The notes below the pieces were generated by a model. It made no database searches, was not told the origin of the DNA, and saw only the letters and a program-made list of their open reading frames with translations. A program made the position numbers and the translations under genes. Positions 1 to 10,822 of a stretch of 64,000 bases of DNA are shown in pieces (positions within the stretch are counted from its first letter, which is position 1; every line of letters starts with the position of its first letter). The stretch spans positions 744,001-808,000 of the forward strand of contig JACKQL020000018.1 in the NCBI GenBank assembly GCA_018296165.2, read 5' to 3'. The stretch comes from Termitomyces sp. T153 (taxonomy: Eukaryota; Basidiomycota; Agaricomycetes; Agaricales; Lyophyllaceae).

Positions 1-286
1 GACCACTTCTCAATAGAGATGCAGCTGAGCAACCACTATAGCAAACAGCCTCATATAAGCTGTTCATGTGTGTGGAGTAGTTGGGGCCAGTGCCTGACCT
101 AAAATGTAACTGAAGACTGAACATTGGTCTGTATGCAATGAGGCATTGATGGCTACACCTGAGTATAGGTTCTGCGAACCTGGGTGGCCATGGTGCAGGA
201 TGTACTGCACCCATGCATCAATGTGCCAGCTGATCAGGACTTGATCAAGTCCTGCTCCCTGCCTATTATTATCTGTGTGGCCAAGC
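1..286 (-). pseudogene. Distal end of element B accessory ORF, left of the gypsy A insertion
   Basis: The minus strand of 286-1 reads LGHTDNNRQGAGLDQVLISW and onward with only two stops near the left edge. It continues the reading frame that ends at 8,800 on the other side of gypsy A. The junction duplicates the five bases caagc. No known domain is recognised. It is the far 3' coding part of element B. Confidence 0.5.
282..286. repeat. Target-site duplication of gypsy A (left copy; right copy 8,795-8,799)
   Basis: caagc directly abuts both LTR outer ends, as expected for integrase-mediated insertion of a gypsy element. Confidence 0.9.
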
Positions 287-514
287 TGTAGCGCAAATTT
301 TGGCGCTCATGTCAATCCAATGCAAGCACGCTTTATTACTCACTACTAATTACTCTAGCTATTTGCTTATTTCTTTAGATTTAAATTTGATTATCTTAGT
401 ATATAAATACTTGATCTGTAGATAGTGAAGATTTGACAAGTTTTAAATTGTTACTTCGGAGTCCCCCTCAGAAGAAAGTGTAACAACATTGGAATAACAT
501 CCATTGGCGTTACA
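287..514 (+). repeat. 5' LTR of gypsy A
   Basis: Begins TGTAGCGCAAATTTTGGCGC and ends CATTGGCGTTACA. It matches 8,567-8,794 over its full length with six differences. Each of the six is a CG in one copy and CA or TG in the other. TATA-like tatataaa lies near 401-408. Confidence 0.95.
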
Positions 515-666
515 TATTTCTAACAACAAAGACTAGTTCTATCTACAACACACCAAACCGCTTTCGTCGCCAGGGCCGTCTCGGAGTGCACCCGAGATCA
601 TCCTCACCGTCGAAGGCAATCAAACCCAAAACCTGAAAACCCCCGTCATTATTCATTGCGTGCGCG

Positions 667-1248
667 ATGGCGACTAGAACCAAAACTCAGACTGCTAGAG
701 TCACCCGTAGCAATGCCCAACAGGCAGCGCTAGGCCCAGAGGGTCCGGGTGGCAGCAGGGGCCCAGAGGGTCGAGATCGCAATGGCCCAGAGGGTCTAGC
801 TGAATCAGGAGGGGTTGTCAATCAGAACGACGACCCTGAACAATGTAGAGTACGCACCGATGTGGGTTATAGTACACCCCCTGGTCATAATACAAATGAT
901 TTGCCCAACGTGGGCTCGTATTGAAACCGGAACATGAGTGGAGACGCTGACGGAATGTCGAGCGAATCCAACAATGTCGCATCTGTGACTAAGTATGGGT
1001 TGAGTCCAGCTAAGTGGAACAATGCGTATGAAACTCCTACCTGAGGTGGTAGGGCGAGATCTGCTAGCCTCGGGGCTTCACCCCGATATGGAGCCGGCAA
1101 TGAGGACAGGGAACAACTGATTGCTGAGGCCAGGAGGGCGGTTGAGGTATCCCGTGCTAATACAGCTCGAGTCGAATGCGGACTCGAGATTCTGGAAGGC
1201 CAAGCATCAGCTGCTAAGAAACTGATGACACCAGCCAGAAAGAAATGA
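667..1248 (+). pseudogene. Gag N-terminal region of gypsy A, in a different frame from the rest
   Basis: First ATG after the LTR leader. About 194 codons are readable, with TGA stops at 922 and 1,042, then a TGA at 1,246 that overlaps the ATG at 1,245 of the main frame (ATGA). The product is polar and rich in E, R and G, without a recognised fold, ending in a segment likely to be helical (EARRAVEVSRANTARVE). The ATGA overlap could be a coupled stop-start junction or a one-base indel in the A-rich run just before it. Given the decay elsewhere I favour an indel. Confidence 0.6.
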
Positions 1249-2900
1249 GGGATAAGGGCAAAGGGCCCGATCCCAGAGAATGGGGAGCAACCCAACTCTC
1301 CGATGGGGAAATGGACCCTGATGAACAACAAGTCAGGTTCAAACTTGCTAAGGCAGAGGAAAACGTTCACGAACCAAACCGTAATAAAAAGGCCAAGGCG
1401 CCTATGAACCCAAACAGCTCGGAAAGTGAAGGAGCGAGTGATTCTGACCCCGATACAAAGGGGATGAGCAAACGTCAGCTGAAGAAAGAGATAAAAGCAT
1501 TGAAACAGTTGGCAAAGATGAAAAATGACACTCACCATGTCAAGAGAGAGAGACAATTGGCAACCCCGATGTCAAACGATATGAAAGAACTGATCACCAA
1601 ATCTACTGAGGGTCGGTCTAAGCCAGGGAAGAAGTTAGTGAGAACTAGTGAACAGTTCGAGGAACACACGTACCTCGGGAAAGCTTTCAGGGATATCAGT
1701 GAGGAACCTGACCCTGATGACAGCGATGATGACAAATCTGAATCGAGTAGCAATGATGATGATGAGTCCAGCACTAACAATGACCCTGGCACAAGTGATG
1801 AGGAATCAGGCATGGAGCTCATGCCTAAGAAGAAAACAGAGAGTAAGAAAAAGGGTACGAAGATGAGGAAAACAAAAACTCATGACAGTTATGAGAGTGA
1901 GAGGGCAACCCGAGTAAAACCCACAGCACCAGAGAAATATGATGGCACTCCAGATGCCATAAGGTTCTATCAATTTGTTAATCAGAGTGTGAGGTATTTG
2001 GAAAGAGGTAGAGTACCTCAATGGGATCACATTGCAGAAATAGCAAACTACCTGAAGGGAAAGGCTTATAAGTTCTTCTTGACAAATGTGTCAATGGAGA
2101 TGGAACGATGGATGGTACCCAAATTCTTCAAAGGATTGTTCAATGCTTGTTTTCCACCTACATTCCGCATGAAGCAGATGGACAAATTAGACAGCCTAAT
2201 GCAGGGATTGATGACCGTTAACGAATACGCATCGGAACTAAAGGTTCTCTACAAAATAGTGGGGTATACACATAAGCAAGAGAAAGTAAGGAAATTGTGG
2301 CGAGGGCTTGTACCTCGCTTGAGGACTCACTTATTTGAGATAGGATATGATCCCGAAAGATCTAAGTGGGCCGAGCTTGTCGATGCCACTGAAACTCTAG
2401 AGATAGCTTGAATGATGGGCTGCGACGAAGACCGGCCTGGAAGGAAAAACTCTGGAAGGGACGGTAAGAGGGCTGACAGAGAAGATAAAAGGGAAGGCGG
2501 AAGTACTTCTGTGAATAGCGCCTTGATACAAAAATCAAAGTCCAAAGGCAACGGAAACAAGTGAAAGGATGACGCTGGGAAGGAGAAGAAGAAAAAGCTC
2601 AGCAAAGAGGAAGAGGAGAGGTACATGAAGGAAGGGAGATGTTTCAAATGTGGCAAAGTGGGGCACATCTCACGTCATTGCCCAGACAGTTCACACGTTA
2701 GTGGCTCTGGTGAAGGCCGAGGCCCGCTGTGGTTAAGAAGCAATGCAGCTACTATTAGTAATGAGGAGGTAAACAGGCTTCAAGAAACTAACAAGATATC
2801 TATGTCGGGTATACGACTACGAGTAGCTTCTATGCTCATGGAACCTATCCTAGTTGAAAGGGCCCCAAGGGGACGACCAAACTGGAGGAGAAAACGTTGA
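1245..2900 (+). pseudogene. Gag polyprotein region of gypsy A (capsid and CCHC zinc knuckle)
   Basis: Starts at ATG 1,245. An acidic, low-complexity region (codons about 140-190, many D, E and S) precedes a retrotransposon-gag capsid-like segment at about 1,920-2,400 with RFYQFVNQSVRYLERG and LMQGLMTVNEYASELKVLYK. A CCHC zinc knuckle, CFKCGKVGHISRHC, at about 2,640-2,680 would bind the element RNA. Stops at 2,409, 2,562 and 2,898 break the frame, but reading resumes in the same frame after each. The gag frame is continuous with pol, which suggests one polyprotein in the active ancestor. Confidence 0.85.
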
Positions 2901-4208
2901 CCTCAGGGGAGAGCAGAGAAGTTAGTGATCATGACTGAACTTGATGTTGAAAGCATCGACTTACCATTCCCGAAACGCCATGAAACAATAGCTGACCCGT
3001 ATGCTATGCGAGCAGAATACTTGCTAAAGGCCCAAGCACCATACCCAGGGGATGAGATATTTATGCAAATGAAAGGACAGCGATTCTGTGTGTACAGAAT
3101 TAGTGAAACACAATATGTGATCATGGATCAGCTAAGGAACACGGACCTGATTGTTGATGATTGGCTTGTAACCGGGGATGAATTCCCCTTGGCGCTTCAC
3201 TACGCGATGACCCTGGCAAGCGAAAAAGGGGTTGACATCAGCAGCGCCATGAGATGGAGAATGAAAAGAAAACTCACCGCCAGTCGAGGGCAGTTGATAG
3301 AGGACATTCTTGAAAGAGGACGGAGTCGATTCAATGATAAGCGACCGGGTAGAAACACTGTCAACAAGCGGTTTATTGTGAAACCAGTGACTTTGGACAA
3401 TGAAATAGTATCTTACCGAGTCTGGGACTCAAAGCTGGCCTTGACCACTTTCCTTGACAACAAGCTGGCAATGCGCGAGGGATTTGACGTAAGAGAATGG
3501 TATGTGAAGCGGGCTTGCCGTGAGGGGCAAAGTTTGAGGAACATATTGCTGGAACCTCTTGACCTGGGGCTATGGATGGAAACCCTGGAGAATTGTGATG
3601 AGTACGATGAGGTTGATGGCATGTTGGGGAGATTTCTCACTGGAATGGAGCTTGTTGGCCATACAATGGAAAATGCAGTGGAACTACAGATGTGTGCCGT
3701 GAAACCGAAGAACAAAAAGAGGAAACTCCAGGAGGAGCACCTTCGCCGTGACTTGGAGAGAAATGCGTCTAAAGTCAACGACCCGGAACGTATGGTACCT
3801 GAACCAATTGTCGTGGTAGTACATATAAATGGGAGCCCAGTTAGAGCCTTGTTGGATTTGGGATCCTTGGGGGATTTCGTATCTACGACGATTGTGAATC
3901 AGTTGAACTTGAGAAAGACTGAGTTAGACACACCTCTGAATGTTCAAATGGCTGCGAAGGGGTCTAGGTCTTGGATTAACTACGACGCTGTTGTGAGATT
4001 TCAGTATCAGGGTATAAATGAGGAGAGGAGGTTTGATGTAATGAACCTCAGCGGGTACGATGCAATACTAGGTACCCCTTGGTTCTACCAGCACCAGGTC
4101 ATGATTGGGTTCAATCCGACTCGCGTAGTCATAGGAAGCAACACATCATTGCCTCTAGTGGGTATGGAAGTGAACCAACTGGCCTCTAGAGCAATGCAAT
4201 TAGAATAG
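2901..4208 (+). pseudogene. Protease region of gypsy A, active site DSG changed to DLG
   Basis: After about 250 residues without a recognised fold, a retropepsin-like aspartic protease is visible: VVVVHINGSPVRALLDLGS at about 3,810-3,866 and the second conserved region YDAILGTPWFYQHQ near 4,055-4,095. The family active site reads D-S/T-G. Here codon 3,858-3,860 is ttg (Leu) instead of a serine codon such as tcg, a CG-to-TG change. The catalytic Asp (3,855-3,857) is kept. The frame ends at TAG 4,206, one C-to-T step from CAG. Confidence 0.85.
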
Positions 4209-5219
4209 GAGAGGTTTGATCTTGTAAGAGAGAACCTTCGAGAATATGCCAAACCAGCCTGTCAGAAGGTGGTGGAGAGCCCTTTACCTCCACTGCAAGC
4301 AATTAATCACGAAATTCCGTTAGTAGACAAATCAAAAGAGTATAGTTGGCGTCCGTCAAAGTGTCCAGAAGCATTGTTGCCGCAATGGGTAGCAAAAAAG
4401 GAAGCATATATCAAGACTGGGCGGTGGGAAGTGACATCGGGTAGGAGCAGCGCACCAATGTTGTGTATCCCTAAACCTGGTTCTGGAGACCCGCCTAAGC
4501 TGAGAACAGTGGTAGATCTAAGAGAACAGAATGCTAATACAAAGAAAATGAGCTCACCTTTACCTGATATGGAGGGAATCTTGAGACGGGCTGCAAGAGC
4601 CAATTTTCAAACCTTGATCAACGGCCAAGACGCATATGAACAGATCTGCGTGGTACCTGATCACATTCCGTGGATGACGGTAAACACACCTAGTGGGACT
4701 ATGGTTAGCCATGTAGTACAACAGGGTGACTGCAACGCACTGGCGACCTACCAGGCACTGATGAATTACCTCTTTGCAGAGTTCTTGGGGAAATGGATGG
4801 ACATGTATCTCAACAACATAATCATATACTCAGAGACCTTAGAAGAGCACATTCAGCATGTCAAAACCATTATAGATATAATGAAAAGAGAAAAACTATA
4901 CCTTAGTGAATTGAAAGTGCAGTTTCTGTGCAAGGAAATGAAGATCCTTGGGCGGATTGTTGACCTCAAAGGGATTCAAATGGACCCCAACAAAGTTGAC
5001 GCTCTCAAGCGTTGGAAGACACCCACTTCGCATGCATTGCTGAAGAATTTTCTGGGTGCCGCTGGGTTTCTAGTGGATGATATCAACCACGTAAGGATAC
5101 CTATGGGAGTACTGCATGATTTAACATCAGATTCCGTCCCATTTTGGTGGACAGAGACTCACCAACGAGCTTTCAATGAGATAAAAGCAAGAGCCATGGA
5201 TTGCCGTGGTCACCATTGA
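4209..5219 (+). pseudogene. Reverse transcriptase of gypsy A with all three catalytic Asp changed to Asn
   Basis: A Ty3-type RT is clear from EYSWRPSKCPEALLPQW, the ML-CIPKPGSGDPPKLRTVVD fingers region, motif A at about 4,610-4,645, QQGDCNALATYQALMN, and the thumb with LGRIVDLKGIQMDPNKVDAL. Motif A reads LINGQDAYEQI where family members read LIDG. The catalytic box reads MYLNNI where YLDD is expected. All three metal-binding aspartates are therefore asparagine (gac to aac), each consistent with CG to CA. The enzyme should be inactive even without the stop codons. Two adjacent TGA codons end the segment at 5,217 and 5,220. Confidence 0.92.
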
Positions 5220-6329
5220 TGACCTCTCGATTACTCGCAAGGAGTGCCCAGAATCAACATCGTAACAGATGGATGTGTGACCAGTGTGGCTGGAGTCATA
5301 AGCCAAGGTGACGACTGGCAAAAGGCCAAGGTAGCGGTGTTCTACTCTGCAAAACTAAATCCTGCTCAACAGCATTATCCTGTGCATGAGATCAAGTGCC
5401 TAGCTGGGATAGAAACTATGCTGAGACATCAGGACATCCTGCAAGGAGCAAAGTTTTATTGGTATATGGACCATGAGGGCCTGATAAGGCTGTTGAAACA
5501 AAAGAATCTGTCTCCTTGGCAATCTAGGTGGATGGAGAAGCTGTCCATGTTCAATTTTGAAGTGATTTATGTTCCAGGATCTGAGAATATATTAAGCGAC
5601 GCATTATCAAGGATATATTCAAACGACGCACTGGGCACCATTCATGCCGGGTCTGAGTACACTCAATTCGATGATTTGAATGTGGGACCCACTGGAGAAC
5701 TTAACAGACCGGTATTGGCTGGAATGGAGGGCGCGTCATCTGCGCTAGGAAAGCCTGTGGTTGTCAGAACGGAGGGCGTGTCTGTTTCCTTCATTGGTGA
5801 GCTGGAAGTCAGTAACCCAGGTGGTGGTGAGGAGGCTGGAGGCAATACCCTGTTCCAAAAGCCTGAGACTGGTGCACCTGTGAGGCAGTCATCCAGATTG
5901 GCTGAAAAATTGAAGACCGCTGTCCAACACAATGTGATCGTTGATAGTCCTCTGCAGAGCAAAGGAATAGAGGGCAGGAATAGGGATACAGTCATTGTTG
6001 AACAAGTGCCAGTGCAGGCCAAGAAAATGAACAAGCAAGATAACAAGCAAAACAACCCTGAGATCAGTCAGGGTAAAGTGTCAGGAACAAGTGAAGTCAA
6101 AAACAATGACAATGATGGAGGGAAATCAGACTATGAGGAGTCATCTGACCAACAACCAACGGACACAATCAACTTACTGGACAACTTAGATATTGTAAAA
6201 CTTGTAAAACACAAGTACAATGATGATAAAATGATGAAATATATTTATATGGCACCAGGAGAACATAAGAAATTTGTAGTCGACCAGAAAGAGGGATTAT
6301 TGTATCTGAAAGAGGAGGAACAACTTTGA
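5220..6329 (+). pseudogene. RNase H and tether region of gypsy A
   Basis: RNase H-like sequence follows RT: INIVTDGCVTSVAGVISQG with the first catalytic Asp, then YPVHEIKCLAGIETMLRH with the Glu, and FYWYMDHEGLIRLL with the next Asp. It ends in LSPWQSRWMEKLSMFNFEV and the typical GSENILSDALSRIYS. From about 5,640 to 6,180 lies a polar, low-complexity linker before the integrase. A TGA at 6,327 interrupts the frame. Confidence 0.8.
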
Positions 6330-7958
6330 CTATGCATACTGGATATAATGTATGGTGAACGGAGGTTACAAGAGGCTATAATTCGAGATGCACATTCAGT
6401 ACTTGCTCATCTGGGACCGAAGAAAACCTATGATTATCTGAGAAGCCAGGTGTGGTGGAAAACTCTATCGGGAGATGTCCAAAAATATTGTGATAGCTGC
6501 ATGACGTGTAAGCGCAGCAAACCAAACAACCAGAAGCCGAGAGGCTTGTTAAACCCTTTGGATGTACCGGCGGTGCCTTGGGAATCAATTGGGATAGATT
6601 TCGTAGGGCCACTACCTGTGGCTACCAACCGTGACGGAGAATTTGATGTGATTACGGTTGTGATTGAACTACACTCTGCAATGGTCCATTTAATTCCAAG
6701 TCGTTGTAATTACGCAGCTAAAGATGTAGCGGAATTAGTGTTCTCTGAAATCTATAAACTACATGGCTTACTGAGAGCAATTGTGATTGACCGTGATCCA
6801 TTATTCAACAGTAAGTTCTGGCAAAGGCTACATGAGTTGATTGGCACAAAATTGAATATGTCAAGTGCCTACCATCCTCAGTCCAACGGTGCCACCGAGA
6901 GAGCAAACAGAACGGTTACACAAATGCTAAGGTCTTGTATCAATGACGACCAGAAGGATTGGGTAATGAAGTTACCAGCCATCGAGTTTGCCATAAATTG
7001 TGCCAGGTCTGAGAGTATGGGGTTCGCTCCATTCTTCTTGAATACAGGCAGAATGCTGAGATCTATGATATGGGATTATAGAGAACCATTAGAAAAGGAG
7101 TACTCGGGAGTACGCACCTTTGCCCAGCAAATGAAACTAGCCATAATGAAAGCACACGATAGCGTCATTGCTGCCCGGGTAAAGCAAACACGAGGAGCGA
7201 ACAGAAGACGGATACCAGCGGAATTTGAAGAGGGAGACTTTGTATATGTGTCCACTAAGAACATTACGATGCTGAAAGGGTTAACTTGAAAACTATCACC
7301 TAAATTCATAGGGCCATACCGAATTACTAAGGCCAAGGACAATGAATCATTTGAACTGAATCTATCTCCATCTCTGAAAAGAAGGGGAATTCATAATGTT
7401 TTCCATACTTCGCTGCTCAGAGAACACGTACCAAACAATGATAGATTATTTCCTGGCCATCTAGATACTCAGATATTTGAAGCAGATGGAGAAGACAGAG
7501 AATGGGCAGTGGATCAGATTGTGGCGCACTCAGGCGCAAGAAAAGGAGCATTGTTCGAGATATTGTGGAAGTCAGGAGACAAGTTCTGGCTACCCTACAC
7601 TCAAATAAGTCACCTGAGAGCTCTAGATGAGTACTTAGAGGCCATGGGAATTGATTCGATTACTAACCTGCCCAAAGGTTCTGGAACTCCTCCTAAAAGT
7701 GATCTGCAAATATTTTTGGGATCAATAAAATTTACTCTTGACTTCGACAATGATCTATCCTTGGACTTCGAATCATCTTCTGCTATGGCTGTACTAGTCC
7801 CTGAAGTCCTGAACAATCCTCCAATTGCTACTGGAGGATGTGATCCAAGTCGAGCTACCACAGCTACTGGCAAGCTAGCCAACCTGAAGAATAATGTAGG
7901 AGGAAACAAGTTTCTCTTTCAAGAGATAAATGGATGTGACTACCAGTACCCTTCCTGA
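6330..7958 (+). pseudogene. Integrase with chromodomain-like tail of gypsy A
   Basis: The integrase begins with a zinc-binding HHCC region (DAHSVLAHLG ... YCDSCMTCKRSK). The core follows: IGIDFVGPLP (Asp), VIDRDPLFNSKFWQRLHEL (Asp) and AYHPQSNGATERANRT (Glu), so the DDE residues are retained. After TGA 7,287 the frame continues with KLSPKFIGPYRI and HNVFHTSLLREH, the usual gypsy integrase C-terminus. A chromodomain-like stretch follows (EWAVDQIVAHSGARKG ... W-KSGDKFWLPYTQI ... LDEYLEAMGI). Such domains direct insertion to particular chromatin, which is an inference here. Confidence 0.88.
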
Positions 7959-8537
7959 GCTGACCACAACTCGATGCTGATGGTCATTCCGCCTCTCATG
8001 CGTTTGAACTTGCAATTCGACGCTGCTGCCCGCCAGGGTTGAATTAAGGACGATCGTTTCGTACCTGCCGGCTATTTCAACTTTGCCGATGTGATGAACT
8101 CCGACAAGGACTGCAAATGGGGACTCAGTATATTTTATGATGCGAAGTGGACTCCTGTCAAGGAACAGCCATCATGGCACAATATCTCCATTGACTACCC
8201 TGACGACGATGCCATCAACAACCTTGAATACATTTTGGGGACGTTCGTTGACCCGATTTCTTGTCAGTACAGCAAGGACTTTGCCAATAAATGCTTGCTT
8301 GCTTATCATATGTCTATCAACTTACACGCAAAGGTCACGGCACTCAAGGACAAGGTGAAAAGGTTGGAGGAGGCTCCTGTCACTCGAGGACGTTACAACC
8401 CATATGGACCGATCTACGGGAAGTCCAAGAAGATATCTAAGAAGCAGACCGCTTACTCCACTGGGGAATCAATGAATGTGGATGCCGGGAGCTCTGGGAT
8501 GACGCCTCTGGTCAAGGATATGGGATTGGGCAAGTAG
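7959..8537 (+). pseudogene. Extra C-terminal domain after the chromodomain of gypsy A, unrecognised
   Basis: The pol frame continues beyond the chromodomain through TGA codons at 7,956 and 8,040 to TAG 8,535, giving about 190 codons. Visible segments are VIPPLMRLNLQFDAAARQG, FNFADVMNSDKDCKWGLSIF, a likely amphipathic helix LHAKVTALKDKVKRLEE, and the basic tail TRGRYNPYGPIYGKSKK. No known enzyme motif is seen. It ends 29 bp before the 3' LTR, so it belongs to the element. It could be a separate nucleic-acid-binding or structural module. No function is assigned. Confidence 0.6.
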
Positions 8538-8566
8538 TGATGTCGAGTTGACATCAGGAGGGCGTA

Positions 8567-8794
8567 TGTAGCGCAAATTTTGGCGCTCATGTCAATCCGA
8601 CGCGAGCATGCTTTATTACTCACTACTAATTACTCTAGCTATTTGCTTATTTCTTTAGATTTAAATTTGATTATCTTAGTATATAAATACTTGATCTGTA
8701 GATAGTGAAGATTTGACAAGTTTTAAATTGTTACTTCGGAGTCCCCCTCAGAAGAAAGTGTAACGACATTGGAATAACATCCATTGGCATTACA
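8567..8794 (+). repeat. 3' LTR of gypsy A
   Basis: Full-length match to 287-514 (6 of 228 positions differ). It is preceded by the purine run aggaggg and followed by the target duplication caagc at 8,795-8,799. Confidence 0.95.
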
Positions 8795-8799
8795 CAAGC

Positions 8800-10470
8800 A
8801 TGGCCAATGGATATGAAGGTAAGGGGACTGGTATCAAATGACAGTCCCCTCTAGGCAGAGATGTTTCCAACTCTGCTGGGGTCAGCTCTATGACCTGCTA
8901 CATGGTGCAGTCTCTCAAGTTTGGAGCTGTATAGAGGGAGATCCAATGGAACTCCTAAAGGAGGAGAGCAGCACGAATCTGCTCTGTTGTTGTAACCTTG
9001 ATCTGCCTTCCTGAATGAGCCTCAGGATTAGCCAGATCTGCTCAGGATTCATGAGCATCCCTTGGGGAGCCCATCAATACAGTAATTTGTAGCATGAGCA
9101 TATGTGAGATATCCCTGCCATCTTGGTGGAGTGGGCAAAGACTGCTTCATCACCAACAAAGACTGCATTGGTAATTGGTGACCAGTAAAAGTTGGAGAGT
9201 AGAATACTCCTGAAGTTGTTCTAGTGCTTAAAGTGCCTGTAAACCAATGTGGTCTTCCAGCTGTCTGGTAGGCAGCTGGTCACTGTGTCATTCAGATGCT
9301 TGAGGTCCAACTTAGACTTTTCAGCATCAATGGCTAACAGCTGTCTGGCATTAGCATTGTGCTGCTCCTTGCAATGATGCTCAGCAGTGTTGTCATTGGA
9401 ATCACTGTCCAAGATACATTGTTTAGACATAGGGGCATCATCATCATTATTGCTACCCAAGTCAGATGCCACTGGGGCACCTGTTGCTTGGGCAGCTAAC
9501 TGCTGGGTGATGAAGAATTCTTTGTCACAGGGATCCCAATGCACTGGCAGCATATACTCCTGGGAGAGCACACTAGGCATAATGTAGGTCCTCAATTCAA
9601 GGACCTCAATTATGCCAGCTTCTACTTCCTATGCAACATTTGCCAAAAAAGCAATTGGGATGGCAATGACTATAAAGTCATCTGCCTCTGTTAGCACAAC
9701 AGCTGGCTTTGCAGTGCTAGCCCATTTTGTGGAAGGCCTTGATGATCCCTCTCTTGTCACTGCTGGTTTTGGCAGCTTCAATGGAGCTGCCACTGGCTTT
9801 GATGGCCTAGCAGTAGACAATGCTGCCTTGAAATTGGAGTGCTTGTCCATCCTCTGGTCATCACTAGCAGGCACCACATCATTATAGGGCACAAGTGGTG
9901 CCCTCTGAGTTGAGGATCTCTCAACAAACACAGAAGGCTCAGTGCAAGCCTTCTTTGCCTCTGGGGGTTTAGGAGGGGAGGCTACATGCTTCTCCTTCCC
10001 CAATGCAGATTGAAAGAGGTCTGCCCAGGCCTCATCCCTTTTGATTTTGAACAATATCAAGTTCATTTAGAACTTGAGCTAGTGCTAGTTGCATCACAGG
10101 ATTTTTGAGGACATCAGCACCAATGTCCTCTAGGACTCTAGCTTTGTGAAGCCACTGGAGAAGGTGAGCAATTTGCTTATCCATGGCAGTCAAAGGCTCA
10201 GGCTCTTTTGCTTTGCCCTTGCCCTTCTCCTTTGCAGAGAAGCATTGCTTAACTGTCTTCCAGGCAGTCAACAAGGGAGTGCTACTCCTCTGTGCCAGTG
10301 CAGATGGCAATGTTACAGTCACCTTGCCTTTTCCTTTGCTGGTTGAGGTGGCCTCTGGTTGCCCTGATGCACTTGATGATGAAGAAGGCATGTCAAAGGG
10401 ATATGCCACCATAGGCAATGGCAGATACAACCACCTAGGAGGTGCCAATAACTGCATCAGAGCCATAATT
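8800..10470 (-). pseudogene. Accessory ORF of element B, middle part between the two nested insertions
   Basis: The minus strand holds readable blocks 10,466-10,032, 10,066-9,629 and 9,595-9,221, then a more decayed stretch to 8,800. Features are a low-complexity S/G/K region (SSSSSASGQPEATSTSKGKG), a basic KEKGKGKAKE segment and a predicted helical region around LTAMDKQIAHLLQWLHKA. It joins in sense to 16,600-16,098 once the copia element is removed. No domain is recognised. It follows integrase and chromodomain in the same orientation, so I read it as a third coding region of B rather than a host gene. Confidence 0.5.
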
Positions 10471-10822
10471 TGTTAGAGTGTTGCGGGTGTGATATGTGTG
10501 ACGACACAGAAGATACTGCAAACACAGGCACCGTGGCCACCCTCAGTGGCACAGTTGCTTTGTCCGACCTCGTATATATACAGCCACACGTTACCAGCAC
10601 CCTCAGTTCCGTTTATACGTTCTGAGGGTGCATTACTCATAGAATTACTTACACTCACATATACTAATACGCTAGTACCTAGATTGAAAGACTTACAACG
10701 TGTTATTCTAGGTACATACAAATACAGTTCCGTTTATACGTTCTGAGGATTGAAAGACTTACAACGTGTTATTCTAGGTGTTGGTCACATCCAGTATTGC
10801 TGCTATAGTCCTAGTTCCAACA
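10471..10822 (+). repeat. 5' LTR of the young copia element
   Basis: Runs from TGTTAGAGTGTTGCGGG to CTAGTTCCAACA. It contains a TATA-like tatatata (10,573-10,580), a hairpin just downstream, and an internal duplication of two blocks (10,605-10,627 repeated at 10,726-10,748; 10,683-10,713 repeated at 10,749-10,779). Confidence 0.95.
10573..10630 (+). promoter_or_regulatory. Copia LTR TATA box followed by a conserved hairpin
   Basis: tatatata (10,573-10,580) lies about 20 bases upstream of an 8-bp perfect stem (10,599-10,606 accctcag pairs with 10,622-10,629 ctgagggt). The old copia copy at 36,557-36,587 keeps both stem arms exactly while the loop has changed. By spacing, the hairpin would sit at or near the 5' end of the transcript. 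Confidence 0.55.

Larger units (their letters stand above)
287..8794 (+). mobile_element. Complete but inactivated Ty3/gypsy chromodomain retrotransposon (element A)
   Basis: The element is 8,508 bp with 228-bp TG...CA LTRs and a 5-bp target duplication caagc (282-286 and 8,795-8,799). Internally it encodes gag with a CCHC knuckle, protease, RT, RNase H, integrase, a chromodomain-like segment and an extra C-terminal domain, all in one reading frame from 1,245 to 8,537. Ten in-frame stops interrupt it (2,409; 2,562; 2,898; 4,206; 5,217; 5,220; 6,327; 7,287; 7,956; 8,040). Most of these are TGA of the kind made by CGA-to-TGA change. A purine-rich stretch, aggaggg, just before the 3' LTR is the likely polypurine tract. 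The primer-binding site after 514 was not identified. Confidence 0.95.

Noticed and set aside
885..1556. Long antisense open frame over gypsy A gag
   Set aside because: It is a shadow of the gag coding strand with no recognisable protein features.
2400..8045. Programmed stop-codon readthrough as the explanation for the ten in-frame stops of gypsy A
   Set aside because: Stops occur in many places including inside RT/RNase H and integrase, and the same copy has lost catalytic RT and protease residues, so decay explains them better.
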